Shown here: piece by piece, positions 18,490 through 25,641 of the stretch | Numbering within the stretch: position 1 is the first letter of the stretch | Layout: every line of letters begins with the position of its first letter | Source of the DNA: an uncultured Archangium sp. | GTDB lineage: Bacteria > Myxococcota > Myxococcia > Myxococcales > Myxococcaceae | Assembly: GCA_903905455.1 (NCBI GenBank) | Contig: CAIVGN010000231.1 | Location: forward strand, 1 to 59,245 | Length of the DNA: 59,245 bases | Direction of reading: 5' to 3' | Position numbers and translations under genes: made by a program | The notes under the pieces: generated by a model | Told to the model about the DNA's origin: nothing | Database searches by the model: none | What the model saw: only the letters and a program-made list of their open reading frames with translations

Positions 18490-19140
18490 TCACTTCGCCA
18501 GGGTGTTGATGTGGGCCACGACGTTCTTCACGGCCTGGTCGTCGGCCAACGTCATGGACATCGGGCGCATCTGGCCGCCGGTGACGTCCTTCGGGTTCGC
18601 GCCGCGGATGCCCTTGCGGAACTTGCCGAGCTGCGAGACCAGGTACCAGTCGTACTGGCCGGCGATGGGCGGCGCCTTGAGCGCCTCGTTGCCCTTGCCG
18701 TCGACGCCGTGGCACGCCTGGCAAGTGGCATAGGAACCCGCGCCCGCGGCCGCGTCGGCGCCGGTCAGCGTGGGGGCCTGCTTCATCGGCGTCAGCGAGG
18801 CGACGTAGGCTGCGACCGCCTTGACCTCGCCCTCGTCCATCATCTGGCGCGACATGGGGCGCATGCGCAGGCCCTCGAGGTCGTCGGGGTGGGCGCCGCG
18901 GATGCCGCTGCGGAACTTCACCAGCTGCGCCTCGACGTACCAAGCGGGGAGCCCGGCGATGGAGGGCGCGGCGACGAGCGCCTGGCCGAAGCCGTCGGTG
19001 CCGTGGCAACTGGCGCACGCGGCGTACAGCTCGACGCCGGGCAACGTCTTCTTGGCTCCATCAGGTCGACAGCCGCTCAGCGCCAACACCAGCGCGAGGC
19101 CGGCGAAAGCCGAGGTGTTCAACGACTTCATTCGGTGCAT
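18490..19140 (-). CDS. Diheme cytochrome c lipoprotein
   Basis: A 216-residue lipidated cytochrome with a signal peptide and lipobox ending LSGC (C24). Two tandem class I-like domains carry CASCH (~44) and CQACH (~142), each followed by a conserved block (RPMSRQM and RPMSMTL) that provides a Met ligand. The halves are clearly duplicated, a cytochrome c4-like plan. It is the first gene of the oxidase-ACIII cluster and is a good candidate for the electron carrier feeding CuA. The ATG at 19140 has a GGAG site at suitable distance; an alternative ATG is 9 bases later. Confidence 0.93.
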   Translation of the reverse strand: MHRMKSLNTSAFAGLALVLALSGCRPDGAKKTLPGVELYAACASCHGTDGFGQALVAAPSIAGLPAWYVEAQLVKFRSGIRGAHPDDLEGLRMRPMSRQMMDEGEVKAVAAYVASLTPMKQAPTLTGADAAAGAGSYATCQACHGVDGKGNEALKAPPIAGQYDWYLVSQLGKFRKGIRGANPKDVTGGQMRPMSMTLADDQAVKNVVAHINTLAK

Positions 19141-19230
19141 GCGGTGTGCTCCGGCTCAGCAAGACGTGCGGGGTCCCGGCACGTGAGGAGCGGCGATTTG
19201 TCACAGGGCCTGCGGTCTTCCAAGGGAATT

Positions 19231-19248
19231 GCTGGTGAAAACCCCAGC
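19231..19248. other. Weak hairpin in the gap upstream of the oxidase cluster
   Basis: The 161-base gap 19141-19301 must hold the promoter of the respiratory cluster. The only structure I can see is a 5-bp stem GCTGG/CCAGC around an A/T-rich loop. On the minus strand it lies downstream of the lipoprotein gene at 19302 and could be a weak terminator, but it lacks a proper T tract. No confident -35/-10 pair was found. Confidence 0.3.
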
Positions 19249-19301
19249 GAAACTGATGCGCACGCATAGGTTGGAGCGCAGAAGTTGCGGGATTCCGTGG
19301 A

Positions 19302-19886
19302 TCAGCGGCTTTCGCGGCACCGATCGGTCGAGACCCAGACGTCGACGTCGTCCACGAAGACCACGTCGCCCACGTTGGCCTTCGTGGGGCTACCAGCGAC
19401 GGAGTCGACCTCGAAGAAGAGCTGGAGCTTCGAGCCCGGGGGCACGGCGAGCTCCAATCCCGACGAAGGAGGCGTGTATTTCCAGTCGCTTGTGAGGGGC
19501 TCGGCGAAGCGGGCCTCGGTGCCGCCGCCGCCGTTGTCGGCGAGCAGCACGGTGCGGACGATGGGCGCGGTGCCGTGGACCCAGGCGCGCACGCAGTAGG
19601 TCTTGCCCAGCCCGTCGGCGACGGCCGGGGCCCGGAGCGCGAAGCGACCCCCGGCGGCGCCGACGGTGAGCTTGCCCGCGTTGCCGCTGCGGCCACCGCT
19701 GACGGTCTCGAAGGTGCCGTAGATGCCCTGCCAGGCGGTGCTCTCGGCGCAGTCGAAGCCGGGGTTCGTCAGCAGGTTCTGGGGCGACTTCGCGGCGCCC
19801 TGGCACGAATCGCCGGCGTCGGGCGTGGAGGCCTGGGGGCCGCAGGCGAACCACGACAGCAGGGGGACGAGGCAGAGGCGGCGCAT
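19302..19886 (-). CDS. Lipoprotein with CBM-like jelly-roll domain
   Basis: A 194-residue secreted protein. It begins with a short signal (MRRLCLVPLLSWFACGPQ), a probable lipobox Cys, then a Thr/Asp-rich linker typical of myxobacterial lipoproteins. The mature domain opens 'NLLTNPGFDCAESTAWQG', the usual start of carbohydrate-binding (CBM_4_9-like) jelly-roll domains, and closes with 'VVFVDDVDVWV', the matching last strand. A sugar or surface polymer ligand is inferred. A GTG at 19907 would add seven residues. It lies just downstream of the 878-residue lipoprotein and is probably in the same operon. Confidence 0.72.
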   Translation of the reverse strand: MRRLCLVPLLSWFACGPQASTPDAGDSCQGAAKSPQNLLTNPGFDCAESTAWQGIYGTFETVSGGRSGNAGKLTVGAAGGRFALRAPAVADGLGKTYCVRAWVHGTAPIVRTVLLADNGGGGTEARFAEPLTSDWKYTPPSSGLELAVPPGSKLQLFFEVDSVAGSPTKANVGDVVFVDDVDVWVSTDRCRESR

Positions 19887-19907
19887 GGGGCGCCGCTCAT
19901 ACCGCAC

Positions 19908-22544
19908 TCAGGGGCAGGTGGTGCTCGAGGTGACCTCGATGAGCTTGCCGGAGGTGGTGGCCAGGTGGAGCAGGTCGGTCGTGGTGTGCGACTCGAAGAG
20001 CCGCAGCGAGTCGAAGGCGTCGACGCGCGCGTTGGCCGCGGCCACCGGCACCCAGGTGGGCAGCCCGGCGTCGCTGGGTTCGGCGCGGAAGAGCCCGGTG
20101 GGCGTGGTGACGAAGAGGTCGCCACACTTGCGCGCGAAGTCGACCGGCGCCCCGGCGTCGGTGGGCAGCGCGGCCGTCAGGGGCACCATGATCGGCAGCG
20201 ACCACACCCGGCCGTCGAGGGTGCCCACGCGGCCGCCGTCACCCTCGCTCCACACCTCGAGCGGGAGCGGCGTGCCCGGCAGCGACGGCACCGGGGTCAC
20301 CGCCCAGCGCAACAGGTCGGAGGACCTGAAGCGCAGGGTCTGGCTGGTGGTGACGAGGTAGCCGGAGATCTCACCTTCGCCCTGCGCGAGGACCATCGAG
20401 CGCAGGCGCATGCCCGGCGTGGGCACCAGCACCGGGGAGAACACCGCGGGCGACACGTAGGGGTTGGAGAGGTTCTCGGTGACGTCGGCGGCCCAGACCT
20501 TGTCCTCCGACGAGACGAGCACCACCCGGTGCCCATTGAGCGGCAGCGTGGTGGCGGCCGCCGACACGGGGGCGGTGAACGTCCCCGAGGGCAGCGTGGC
20601 GAGCGTGGCCGGGCTGCCCGTCGCCTGGAGCGAGCCGACGTCGACCACGCCGCCCGCGGTCACCACCCAGGTCGGGGCGTTGGCCACGGTGGTGAGCGGC
20701 GCGAACCCGGTGTTGCCTTCGATGGAGCTGAGCAGCCCCCAGGTGGGGTCGAAGTCGAAGAGGAACCCGCGGGAGGGCACCGCGGTGAGGATCACCCCGG
20801 GGCCGCCGAAGGGCACCGAGACGATGGTGTCGGGCTGCCGGTCCAGGCGCATCGGGCGCGGCAGCTCCCCGGCCACCACGCCCACGCCGATGCCGATCTG
20901 GTCGAGGGTGTGCCACCAGCGACGGTCGGCGCCGGCCATGGCGCGGACGAGCGCGCTGGCGTGCTGGGTGACGAAGGGGGCGGCGAAGGGCACCGGGTCT
21001 TCGGCCCACGCGAGGTGCCTGGCGCTGAAGCCGAGGCTCGACTGCTCGACGCGCGCGAACACGCCGAAGGTCGCCCCGCCGTCGAGTTGGCAGCGCACCA
21101 CGGGGCCCGCCTGCGTCCCGGCCGGTTCGAGGCCAATGCTCAGGGCCACCGCGGTGCCCGCCGGGCAGGCCGCGACGGGCACGTTCGAGCTGCGCAGCTG
21201 AAAGTCCACCGTGCCATCACGGGTGAAGGACGCGAGGCCAGGCCCACCGTCACGCTGTTCGACGAGGAACGCGAAGCACGGGCCCCCCATGTTGGGCTGG
21301 CCGGCCGCCGCCGCGAGCACGCGGGTGAAGGACAGCTGCGCGGGGCTCGAGAGGAAGTTGTGGAGCCCGCCGTCCCCCCCGAGGTCGCGCTCGTAGCCCC
21401 CGTCGGGGAGCCCCGCGTAGACCCCGCTGGGCGTGAACGCGTAGAGCCGCCCGAAGAGGCCGATGAACTCGAGCACGCGGTCGGGGAAGTCGAAGCTCGG
21501 CCCGCCGGAGATCTCGACGTGCGTGCCCGAGACGAGGACCACGCGCGGGGGGTCCTGGCGGTCGGCCCCGTCGAGCTGGCGCAAGAAGTCGGGGGCCCCG
21601 GGAAACTGCGTCGCCCCGCCGTCGAGGGCGAGGCGCCACACGCCGCCGTCGCGAAAACGCAGTGCCGGCCCGTCGTACCCCAGCGCGAGCTCGGTCGCGT
21701 CGCTGGCCACCGTCGAGGCCGGCAGCGGCAGCCAGCCCTCGAAGTGCCGGTGGATGCCCGACGCGCTCACGTTCTCGTCGGTGAACTCGGTGGTGACCAC
21801 GAGGCCACCGTCGTAGAGCGACGCGGTCATCACGCCGAGGAAGCCACCGTCTCGCGCGTTGGGCACGAGGGTGGTGGGCACCAGCGTCAGGCGGCTCGCG
21901 GCGATGAGCAGCGGCACGGGGCTGCTGCCCAGCGGGTTGACCACGGCGGCGCCCACGTCCTGCAGCAGGCCGGAGCGGACGACGTCGGTGATCTGCAGGC
22001 ACTGCGACTGCTCGGTGTTGCAGCGCCACCCGCCCTGGCACCCCTCGTCGCTGGTGCACGGGGCCGGCGTACCCACGCCCTCCACGAGGCAGTGTCGCGC
22101 GCCGCCGACCACCTGGCCGCAGACGAAGCCCGCAGGGCACTGCTGCGGGTCGGTGCATTCGACGCTCGCGCCACCATCGGCCTCGGTGGGGTCGAAGCAG
22201 CGGCCCCCCAGCGAACAGCGCCACCCGCCCTGGCAGTCAGCGCCCTGGGCACAGGGCGACGCCGCGCCCACGCCGAGCTGCTGGCACAGGCGCTGGCCGT
22301 CGACCTTCGCCCCGCACTGCCACCCGAGGGGACACTGGGTGTCGATGAGGCACTGCCACGAACCGGCGGCCTGGCCCCCGTCGGCGGCGAAGCACCGGTT
22401 GTCGAAGCCGCAGGCCCAGCCGTCGGTGCATTGCTTGCCGGCGTCGGTGATCAGGTGGTCGCAGGAATAGGCGACGGGGTGCTGCTCGAGGTCGAGGCCG
22501 CACCCGGCGAGCGCCAGGGCGAGGGACACGGTGAGGGCCCTCAC
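19908..22544 (-). CDS. Large lipoprotein with five Cys-rich repeats
   Basis: An 878-residue surface lipoprotein. The GTG at 22544 overlaps the upstream stop and gives a clean lipobox (ALAGC, C15). Residues 28-182 hold five Cys-rich repeats alternating between two kinds: CPxGWxCG...RxC and CxGGWRCxxxxxC, resembling Dickkopf/EGF-like modules. The remaining ~690 residues are beta-rich with many DGG turns (LRFRDGGVWRLALDGG, GDGGRVGTLDGRVWSLP) and look like a WD/YVTN-type propeller. No enzymatic motif is visible. It is co-transcribed with the TolB-like gene upstream and the CBM-like lipoprotein downstream. Confidence 0.82.
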   Translation of the reverse strand: MRALTVSLALALAGCGLDLEQHPVAYSCDHLITDAGKQCTDGWACGFDNRCFAADGGQAAGSWQCLIDTQCPLGWQCGAKVDGQRLCQQLGVGAASPCAQGADCQGGWRCSLGGRCFDPTEADGGASVECTDPQQCPAGFVCGQVVGGARHCLVEGVGTPAPCTSDEGCQGGWRCNTEQSQCLQITDVVRSGLLQDVGAAVVNPLGSSPVPLLIAASRLTLVPTTLVPNARDGGFLGVMTASLYDGGLVVTTEFTDENVSASGIHRHFEGWLPLPASTVASDATELALGYDGPALRFRDGGVWRLALDGGATQFPGAPDFLRQLDGADRQDPPRVVLVSGTHVEISGGPSFDFPDRVLEFIGLFGRLYAFTPSGVYAGLPDGGYERDLGGDGGLHNFLSSPAQLSFTRVLAAAAGQPNMGGPCFAFLVEQRDGGPGLASFTRDGTVDFQLRSSNVPVAACPAGTAVALSIGLEPAGTQAGPVVRCQLDGGATFGVFARVEQSSLGFSARHLAWAEDPVPFAAPFVTQHASALVRAMAGADRRWWHTLDQIGIGVGVVAGELPRPMRLDRQPDTIVSVPFGGPGVILTAVPSRGFLFDFDPTWGLLSSIEGNTGFAPLTTVANAPTWVVTAGGVVDVGSLQATGSPATLATLPSGTFTAPVSAAATTLPLNGHRVVLVSSEDKVWAADVTENLSNPYVSPAVFSPVLVPTPGMRLRSMVLAQGEGEISGYLVTTSQTLRFRSSDLLRWAVTPVPSLPGTPLPLEVWSEGDGGRVGTLDGRVWSLPIMVPLTAALPTDAGAPVDFARKCGDLFVTTPTGLFRAEPSDAGLPTWVPVAAANARVDAFDSLRLFESHTTTDLLHLATTSGKLIEVTSSTTCP

Positions 22545-23317
22545 GGGAACACCCCCACCACCACCGCACCGTTGCCCGTGGGCAAGAGCGCCACCGCGCC
22601 ACCCGTCTCCCTGGGGAACAGGGCGATGCCCAGCCCCAGCAGCGCTGCGCCGCCGGCGACCATGCTCAGCCCCAGCGCCTTGTTGCGCGCGATGACCCCG
22701 AGCTCTTCCTGGTAGTTGGCGTAGGTCTGGAAGATGACGTTCTCCGGCTTGAGCGCGGTGGACAGCGCGCGCTCGCGGCTGAAGCCGTCGATGGCCACGA
22801 TGCCCCCTCCGGCGAAGGCCGCCGCGCCGACCCCGATGAGGGCCCACGGCAGCACCCTCGAGGGCGCGGGGGGCAGCGGCGTCGCCGTCGCTTCGGCCAG
22901 CGCCCAGGGGAGCACTTCGCCCAGCTGCTTCACGTCCCGGGCGATGCGCACGCTGCGGGCCTGGGTCTGGGACTTCGCGGTGTCGAGCATCTGCAGCGAC
23001 AGCTGCAGCGAGTCACCCAGCCGGGTGAGCGTCGACTGGAGCACGAAGCGCGCGCCCAGGGCGCCGGAGAGCTCGGCGGTGCAGCTCGAGTCGCCGCAGC
23101 CCAGCAGCTGCTTCTGCCGCTCGACCCCCAGCAGGGTGCGGATCTCGCTGGACGAGATGACGTCGAAGAAGCCGCGGCGGCTGAGCTCCTGGGCCATGGC
23201 TTCCCCCAGCGCGACGGCCTCCTCGGTCTTCGCCCCCACGGGCTGTACGTCGAGCACGGCGAGCTTCGGCTTCTCGGCCGCGAGCACGGTCGAAACCAAC
23301 ACGGCGGTCAGCCACAT
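22541..23317 (-). CDS. Exported TolB-N-like protein with C-terminal membrane helices
   Basis: A 258-residue protein. A signal peptide (MWLTAVLVSTVLAA) precedes a TolB/CsgG-like alpha-beta domain (KLAVLDVQPVGAKTEEAVALG, then DVISSSEIRTLLG). It carries the block LLGVERQKQLLGCGDSSC, which recurs in the chimeric gene at 33009. Two C-terminal hydrophobic helices lie at ~155-180 and ~220-240. Such proteins are common in myxobacteria next to lipoproteins and probably act in envelope sensing or assembly; the exact role is unknown. It heads a three-gene operon. Confidence 0.78.
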   Translation of the reverse strand: MWLTAVLVSTVLAAEKPKLAVLDVQPVGAKTEEAVALGEAMAQELSRRGFFDVISSSEIRTLLGVERQKQLLGCGDSSCTAELSGALGARFVLQSTLTRLGDSLQLSLQMLDTAKSQTQARSVRIARDVKQLGEVLPWALAEATATPLPPAPSRVLPWALIGVGAAAFAGGGIVAIDGFSRERALSTALKPENVIFQTYANYQEELGVIARNKALGLSMVAGGAALLGLGIALFPRETGGAVALLPTGNGAVVVGVFP

Positions 23318-23340
23318 GGGGGTCCCCCTCAGGACAAAGA

Positions 23341-23365
23341 CACGCTATTTCAATTGGTTAGCGTG
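23341..23365. promoter_or_regulatory. Inverted repeat, candidate operator in divergent promoter region
   Basis: Perfect 7-bp arms CACGCTA (23341-23347) and TAGCGTG (23359-23365) flank an 11-base AT-rich spacer with CAATTG at its centre. The arms are 18 bases centre to centre, close to two helical turns, as for a dimeric regulator. The site lies 24 bases upstream of the TolB-like operon and 58 bases upstream of the sigma-like mini-gene, so one protein could control both. Confidence 0.55.
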
Positions 23366-23422
23366 GCGCAAACAGTCCTTTCACGTGACGCCCTGGATCG
23401 GGGGTCTTGCCGACAACCGATC

Positions 23423-23644
23423 ATGAGCTCCACCGAACTGGTCACCCTCTACCGCCGCTTTGGCCCCATCCTCTTCTCGCACTTCCTCGGCCAGCTGGGC
23501 GACGAGAACCAGGCGATGAAGGCCACGCGCTACGCCTTCGAGGAGCTGCTGGCCACGCGGCGCACCTCGGAGCGCGAGGTGGTGCAGTGGATTCGCGAGC
23601 GCGAGACGCCGGCCCAGGTCGCGCAGACCGAGTCGATCTACTGA
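23423..23644 (+). CDS. Stand-alone sigma-70 region 2-like small protein
   Basis: A 73-residue protein. 'LVTLYRRFGPILFSHFLGQL' followed by GDENQAMKATRYAFEELL matches the first two helices of sigma-70 region 2 of ECF-type factors (LYRRYGP...LLGDxxxAxDATQxxF). It stops before the promoter -10 recognition helix and has no region 4, so it cannot be a working sigma factor alone. It may bind core polymerase, titrate an anti-sigma factor, or be a remnant. The ATG at 23423 is chosen because the earlier in-frame part crosses the operator region. It overlaps the convergent gene by 7 bases. Confidence 0.65.
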   Translation: MSSTELVTLYRRFGPILFSHFLGQLGDENQAMKATRYAFEELLATRRTSEREVVQWIRERETPAQVAQTESIY

Positions 23645-24264
23645 ACGAAGCCGGCGACGAGCAGCACGAGCTGAAAGAGCACCTGCGGCGCGTTGAAGCT
23701 GGCGGTGATGCGGTTGATGCGGCGGAACCGCGCCTCGTCTTCGCTGGCGAACCAGATGCCCTTGTCGCCGGTGGTCTTCCCCTCGACCGCCTGGAAAAAG
23801 AGGTACGCGTAGAGCACTTCCACCAGCAGGCTGAACACCAGCATCACCAGCAGCGCGGGCGCGAACAGCCCCCAGCCCCCGGAGCGCTCGCCCAGGTTGT
23901 TCGAGTGGAACGCGAGGCCCAGCACGGTCAGCAGGCACACCACGTCATGGGTGATGCCGATGGGCGGGCGCCAGTTCTTCGTGACGTAGAGCATGAACAT
24001 CTCGACCGCTCCGCGAAGCCACATGGAGGCCGCGTGCACGCCGAAGATGATGCGGTAGGTGAGTGGCAGCGAAGGCTCGAAGGCCAGCGCCGCGCACTCG
24101 AACAACCAGAACCAGATGGCGAAGAAGAGCCACAGCAACTTGGGGTTGCTGATCTTCCCGCCCAGGGCGTGCGCCCGGTTTTGCTGGTGGCGAAACCAGA
24201 GCGCCGCGACGACGCACAGCCCCACCGACGAGCCCAGGGCGATGCGCGTGGTCAGCTGGAACAC
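23638..24264 (-). CDS. Multi-pass membrane protein of unknown function
   Basis: A 208-residue integral membrane protein with about six hydrophobic segments (IALGSSVGLCVVAALWF, LLWLFFAIWFWLFECAALAF, IIFGVHAASMWLRGAVEMF and others). It begins without a cleavable signal. One long polar loop (AVEGKTTGDKGIWFASEDEARFRRINR) is probably cytoplasmic. The family is not recognised. It starts only 1 base after the Skp-like gene, suggesting shared transcription. Confidence 0.7.
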   Translation of the reverse strand: MFQLTTRIALGSSVGLCVVAALWFRHQQNRAHALGGKISNPKLLWLFFAIWFWLFECAALAFEPSLPLTYRIIFGVHAASMWLRGAVEMFMLYVTKNWRPPIGITHDVVCLLTVLGLAFHSNNLGERSGGWGLFAPALLVMLVFSLLVEVLYAYLFFQAVEGKTTGDKGIWFASEDEARFRRINRITASFNAPQVLFQLVLLVAGFVQ

Positions 24265-24265
24265 G

Positions 24266-24838
24266 TCAGGGCTTCTTGGACTCTTCCTTCTTGGAGTCGT
24301 CCTTCTTGGCCGCCCCGCCCGCGCCGCCGGCCTTGAACTGGCCGTTGTACATGCGGATCAGCTCGTTGGTGAGGTCGAGCGAGGTGGGCGCCCAGGCCAG
24401 GCCCGAGCTGCTGCGATCGAACACCATGGTCAGGCCTTCGCGCTGCGCGATCTGCCCCAGGAGCTGCTCGAGCTTGGGGAAGATGGTGCCGAGTTCCTTG
24501 CGCTCCATCTCGGCGAGCTCGCCGCGGAGCTTCTCGGCCTTCTGCTGGAAGTCGAACATCTTCTTCTGCAGCTCGGTCTCCTTCGCGGCGGAGACCTTGT
24601 CGTCCATGGTGGGCTTCTGGCGCTGGTAGGCCTCGAGCTCGGCCTTGATGGTGTTCTGTTCCTTCTCGAAGGCCTTCTGCTTGGCGTCGGCGACCGACTG
24701 GAGCTTGGCCTTGGCGACCTTGCCCTCGTCGACCTCCTGCACGGCGCGCTGGATATCGACGTAGGCAGCCTTGAAATCACCGGCGTGGGCAGCGGCGCTG
24801 ATCAACGACAGCGCGGCGACGAGCGACTTGAACGACAT
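24266..24838 (-). CDS. OmpH/Skp-family periplasmic chaperone
   Basis: A 190-residue periplasmic protein. The signal peptide (MSFKSLVAALSLISAAAHA) is followed by 'KAAYVDIQRAVQEVDEGKVAKAKLQ', the classic Skp opening, and a long charged coiled-coil hairpin (about 45-125). The domain closes with 'IAQREGLTMVFDRSSSGLAWA'. It has a Lys/Glu/Ser-rich tail (KKDDSKKEESKKP) beyond the usual Skp end. Skp holds unfolded outer-membrane proteins during transit. A strong GGAG ribosome site precedes the ATG. No bamA or lpxD neighbour is present here, unlike in the usual context. Confidence 0.87.
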   Translation of the reverse strand: MSFKSLVAALSLISAAAHAGDFKAAYVDIQRAVQEVDEGKVAKAKLQSVADAKQKAFEKEQNTIKAELEAYQRQKPTMDDKVSAAKETELQKKMFDFQQKAEKLRGELAEMERKELGTIFPKLEQLLGQIAQREGLTMVFDRSSSGLAWAPTSLDLTNELIRMYNGQFKAGGAGGAAKKDDSKKEESKKP

Positions 24839-24914
24839 GTGAAGCCTCCAAAGGAGTGTGACGAAAAGGGCGAGTCCCTATAGCCGCCTTCGTACGGAAT
24901 GCCACCGGTGATGT

Positions 24915-25625
24915 TCAGGGCCCGTCGTAGCTGCGCAGCTGCTGGATCAGGGAGGCCGCGCCCTCGACGGACTCGCGCAGCACGCGGCCTTTGCCCCCGA
25001 GAAAGAACGGCGGCAGGTGGTGCAGCAGGCTGGTGGTGCAGACGACGACGCGGGTCTTGCCGGGTGAGAGCGCGAAGTGCGCGGTGAACGTGAGGCTGCG
25101 CTCGGCGGTGCGCCAGCCCATCACGCGAGAGAAGGAAGTGTTGGTCTGCACGACGATGGAGGCGGGGGTGCCGGTGAAGAACTCGAAGAACCGCTGGAGC
25201 GACGGTTCATTCCCCGAAGGCGCCTCGAACCACGCCAGGGTGAAGCGGTTGCTGGGCATCCTGGTGACGCGAAAGGCGCCGTCGGCCTCGAGGCGCACGC
25301 CCATCTCGGGGGCCACCCGGCGCAGGTAGCCCACGTCGCGGGCCCGGGCCTCGGTGAAGAACGAGCTGTCGCGGTCCACCGTGTAGACGAGGCGGCTCAT
25401 CACCACGAAGTACGGGTCGTCGGGCGTGGAGAACGGGTCGAGCGCCCGGAACCGCGCCAGCGCCGAACCGATGGCCGGCGTGGGGGTGGGCTCGGCGAGC
25501 TCGTAGAAGTACTGCACCCCGCCCTGCGCCTGGAACGCCTCGTCGGCGACGAAGCCTAGGGACTCCTCGCGGCGCATCTCGGGCGCCGCGGCGAAGAGCA
25601 TCAGGCTGACGAGCGTCGAGAACAC
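24915..25625 (-). CDS. Exported hypothetical protein, possibly SRPBCC-like
   Basis: A 236-residue protein with an N-terminal signal (MFSTLVSLMLFAAAP). The middle has beta-strand-like segments ending in 'HFALSPGKTRVVVCTTSLL' and a long C-terminal amphipathic helix (RVLRESVEGAASLIQQL), a layout seen in START/SRPBCC ligand-binding folds. That resemblance is weak. The GTG start lies 16 bases after the stop of the giant repeat protein, so it may be transcribed from the Hsp90-like operon. No catalytic motif is seen. Confidence 0.7.
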   Translation of the reverse strand: MFSTLVSLMLFAAAPEMRREESLGFVADEAFQAQGGVQYFYELAEPTPTPAIGSALARFRALDPFSTPDDPYFVVMSRLVYTVDRDSSFFTEARARDVGYLRRVAPEMGVRLEADGAFRVTRMPSNRFTLAWFEAPSGNEPSLQRFFEFFTGTPASIVVQTNTSFSRVMGWRTAERSLTFTAHFALSPGKTRVVVCTTSLLHHLPPFFLGGKGRVLRESVEGAASLIQQLRSYDGP

Positions 25626-25641
25626 CGGGAGACAGTGTGCC

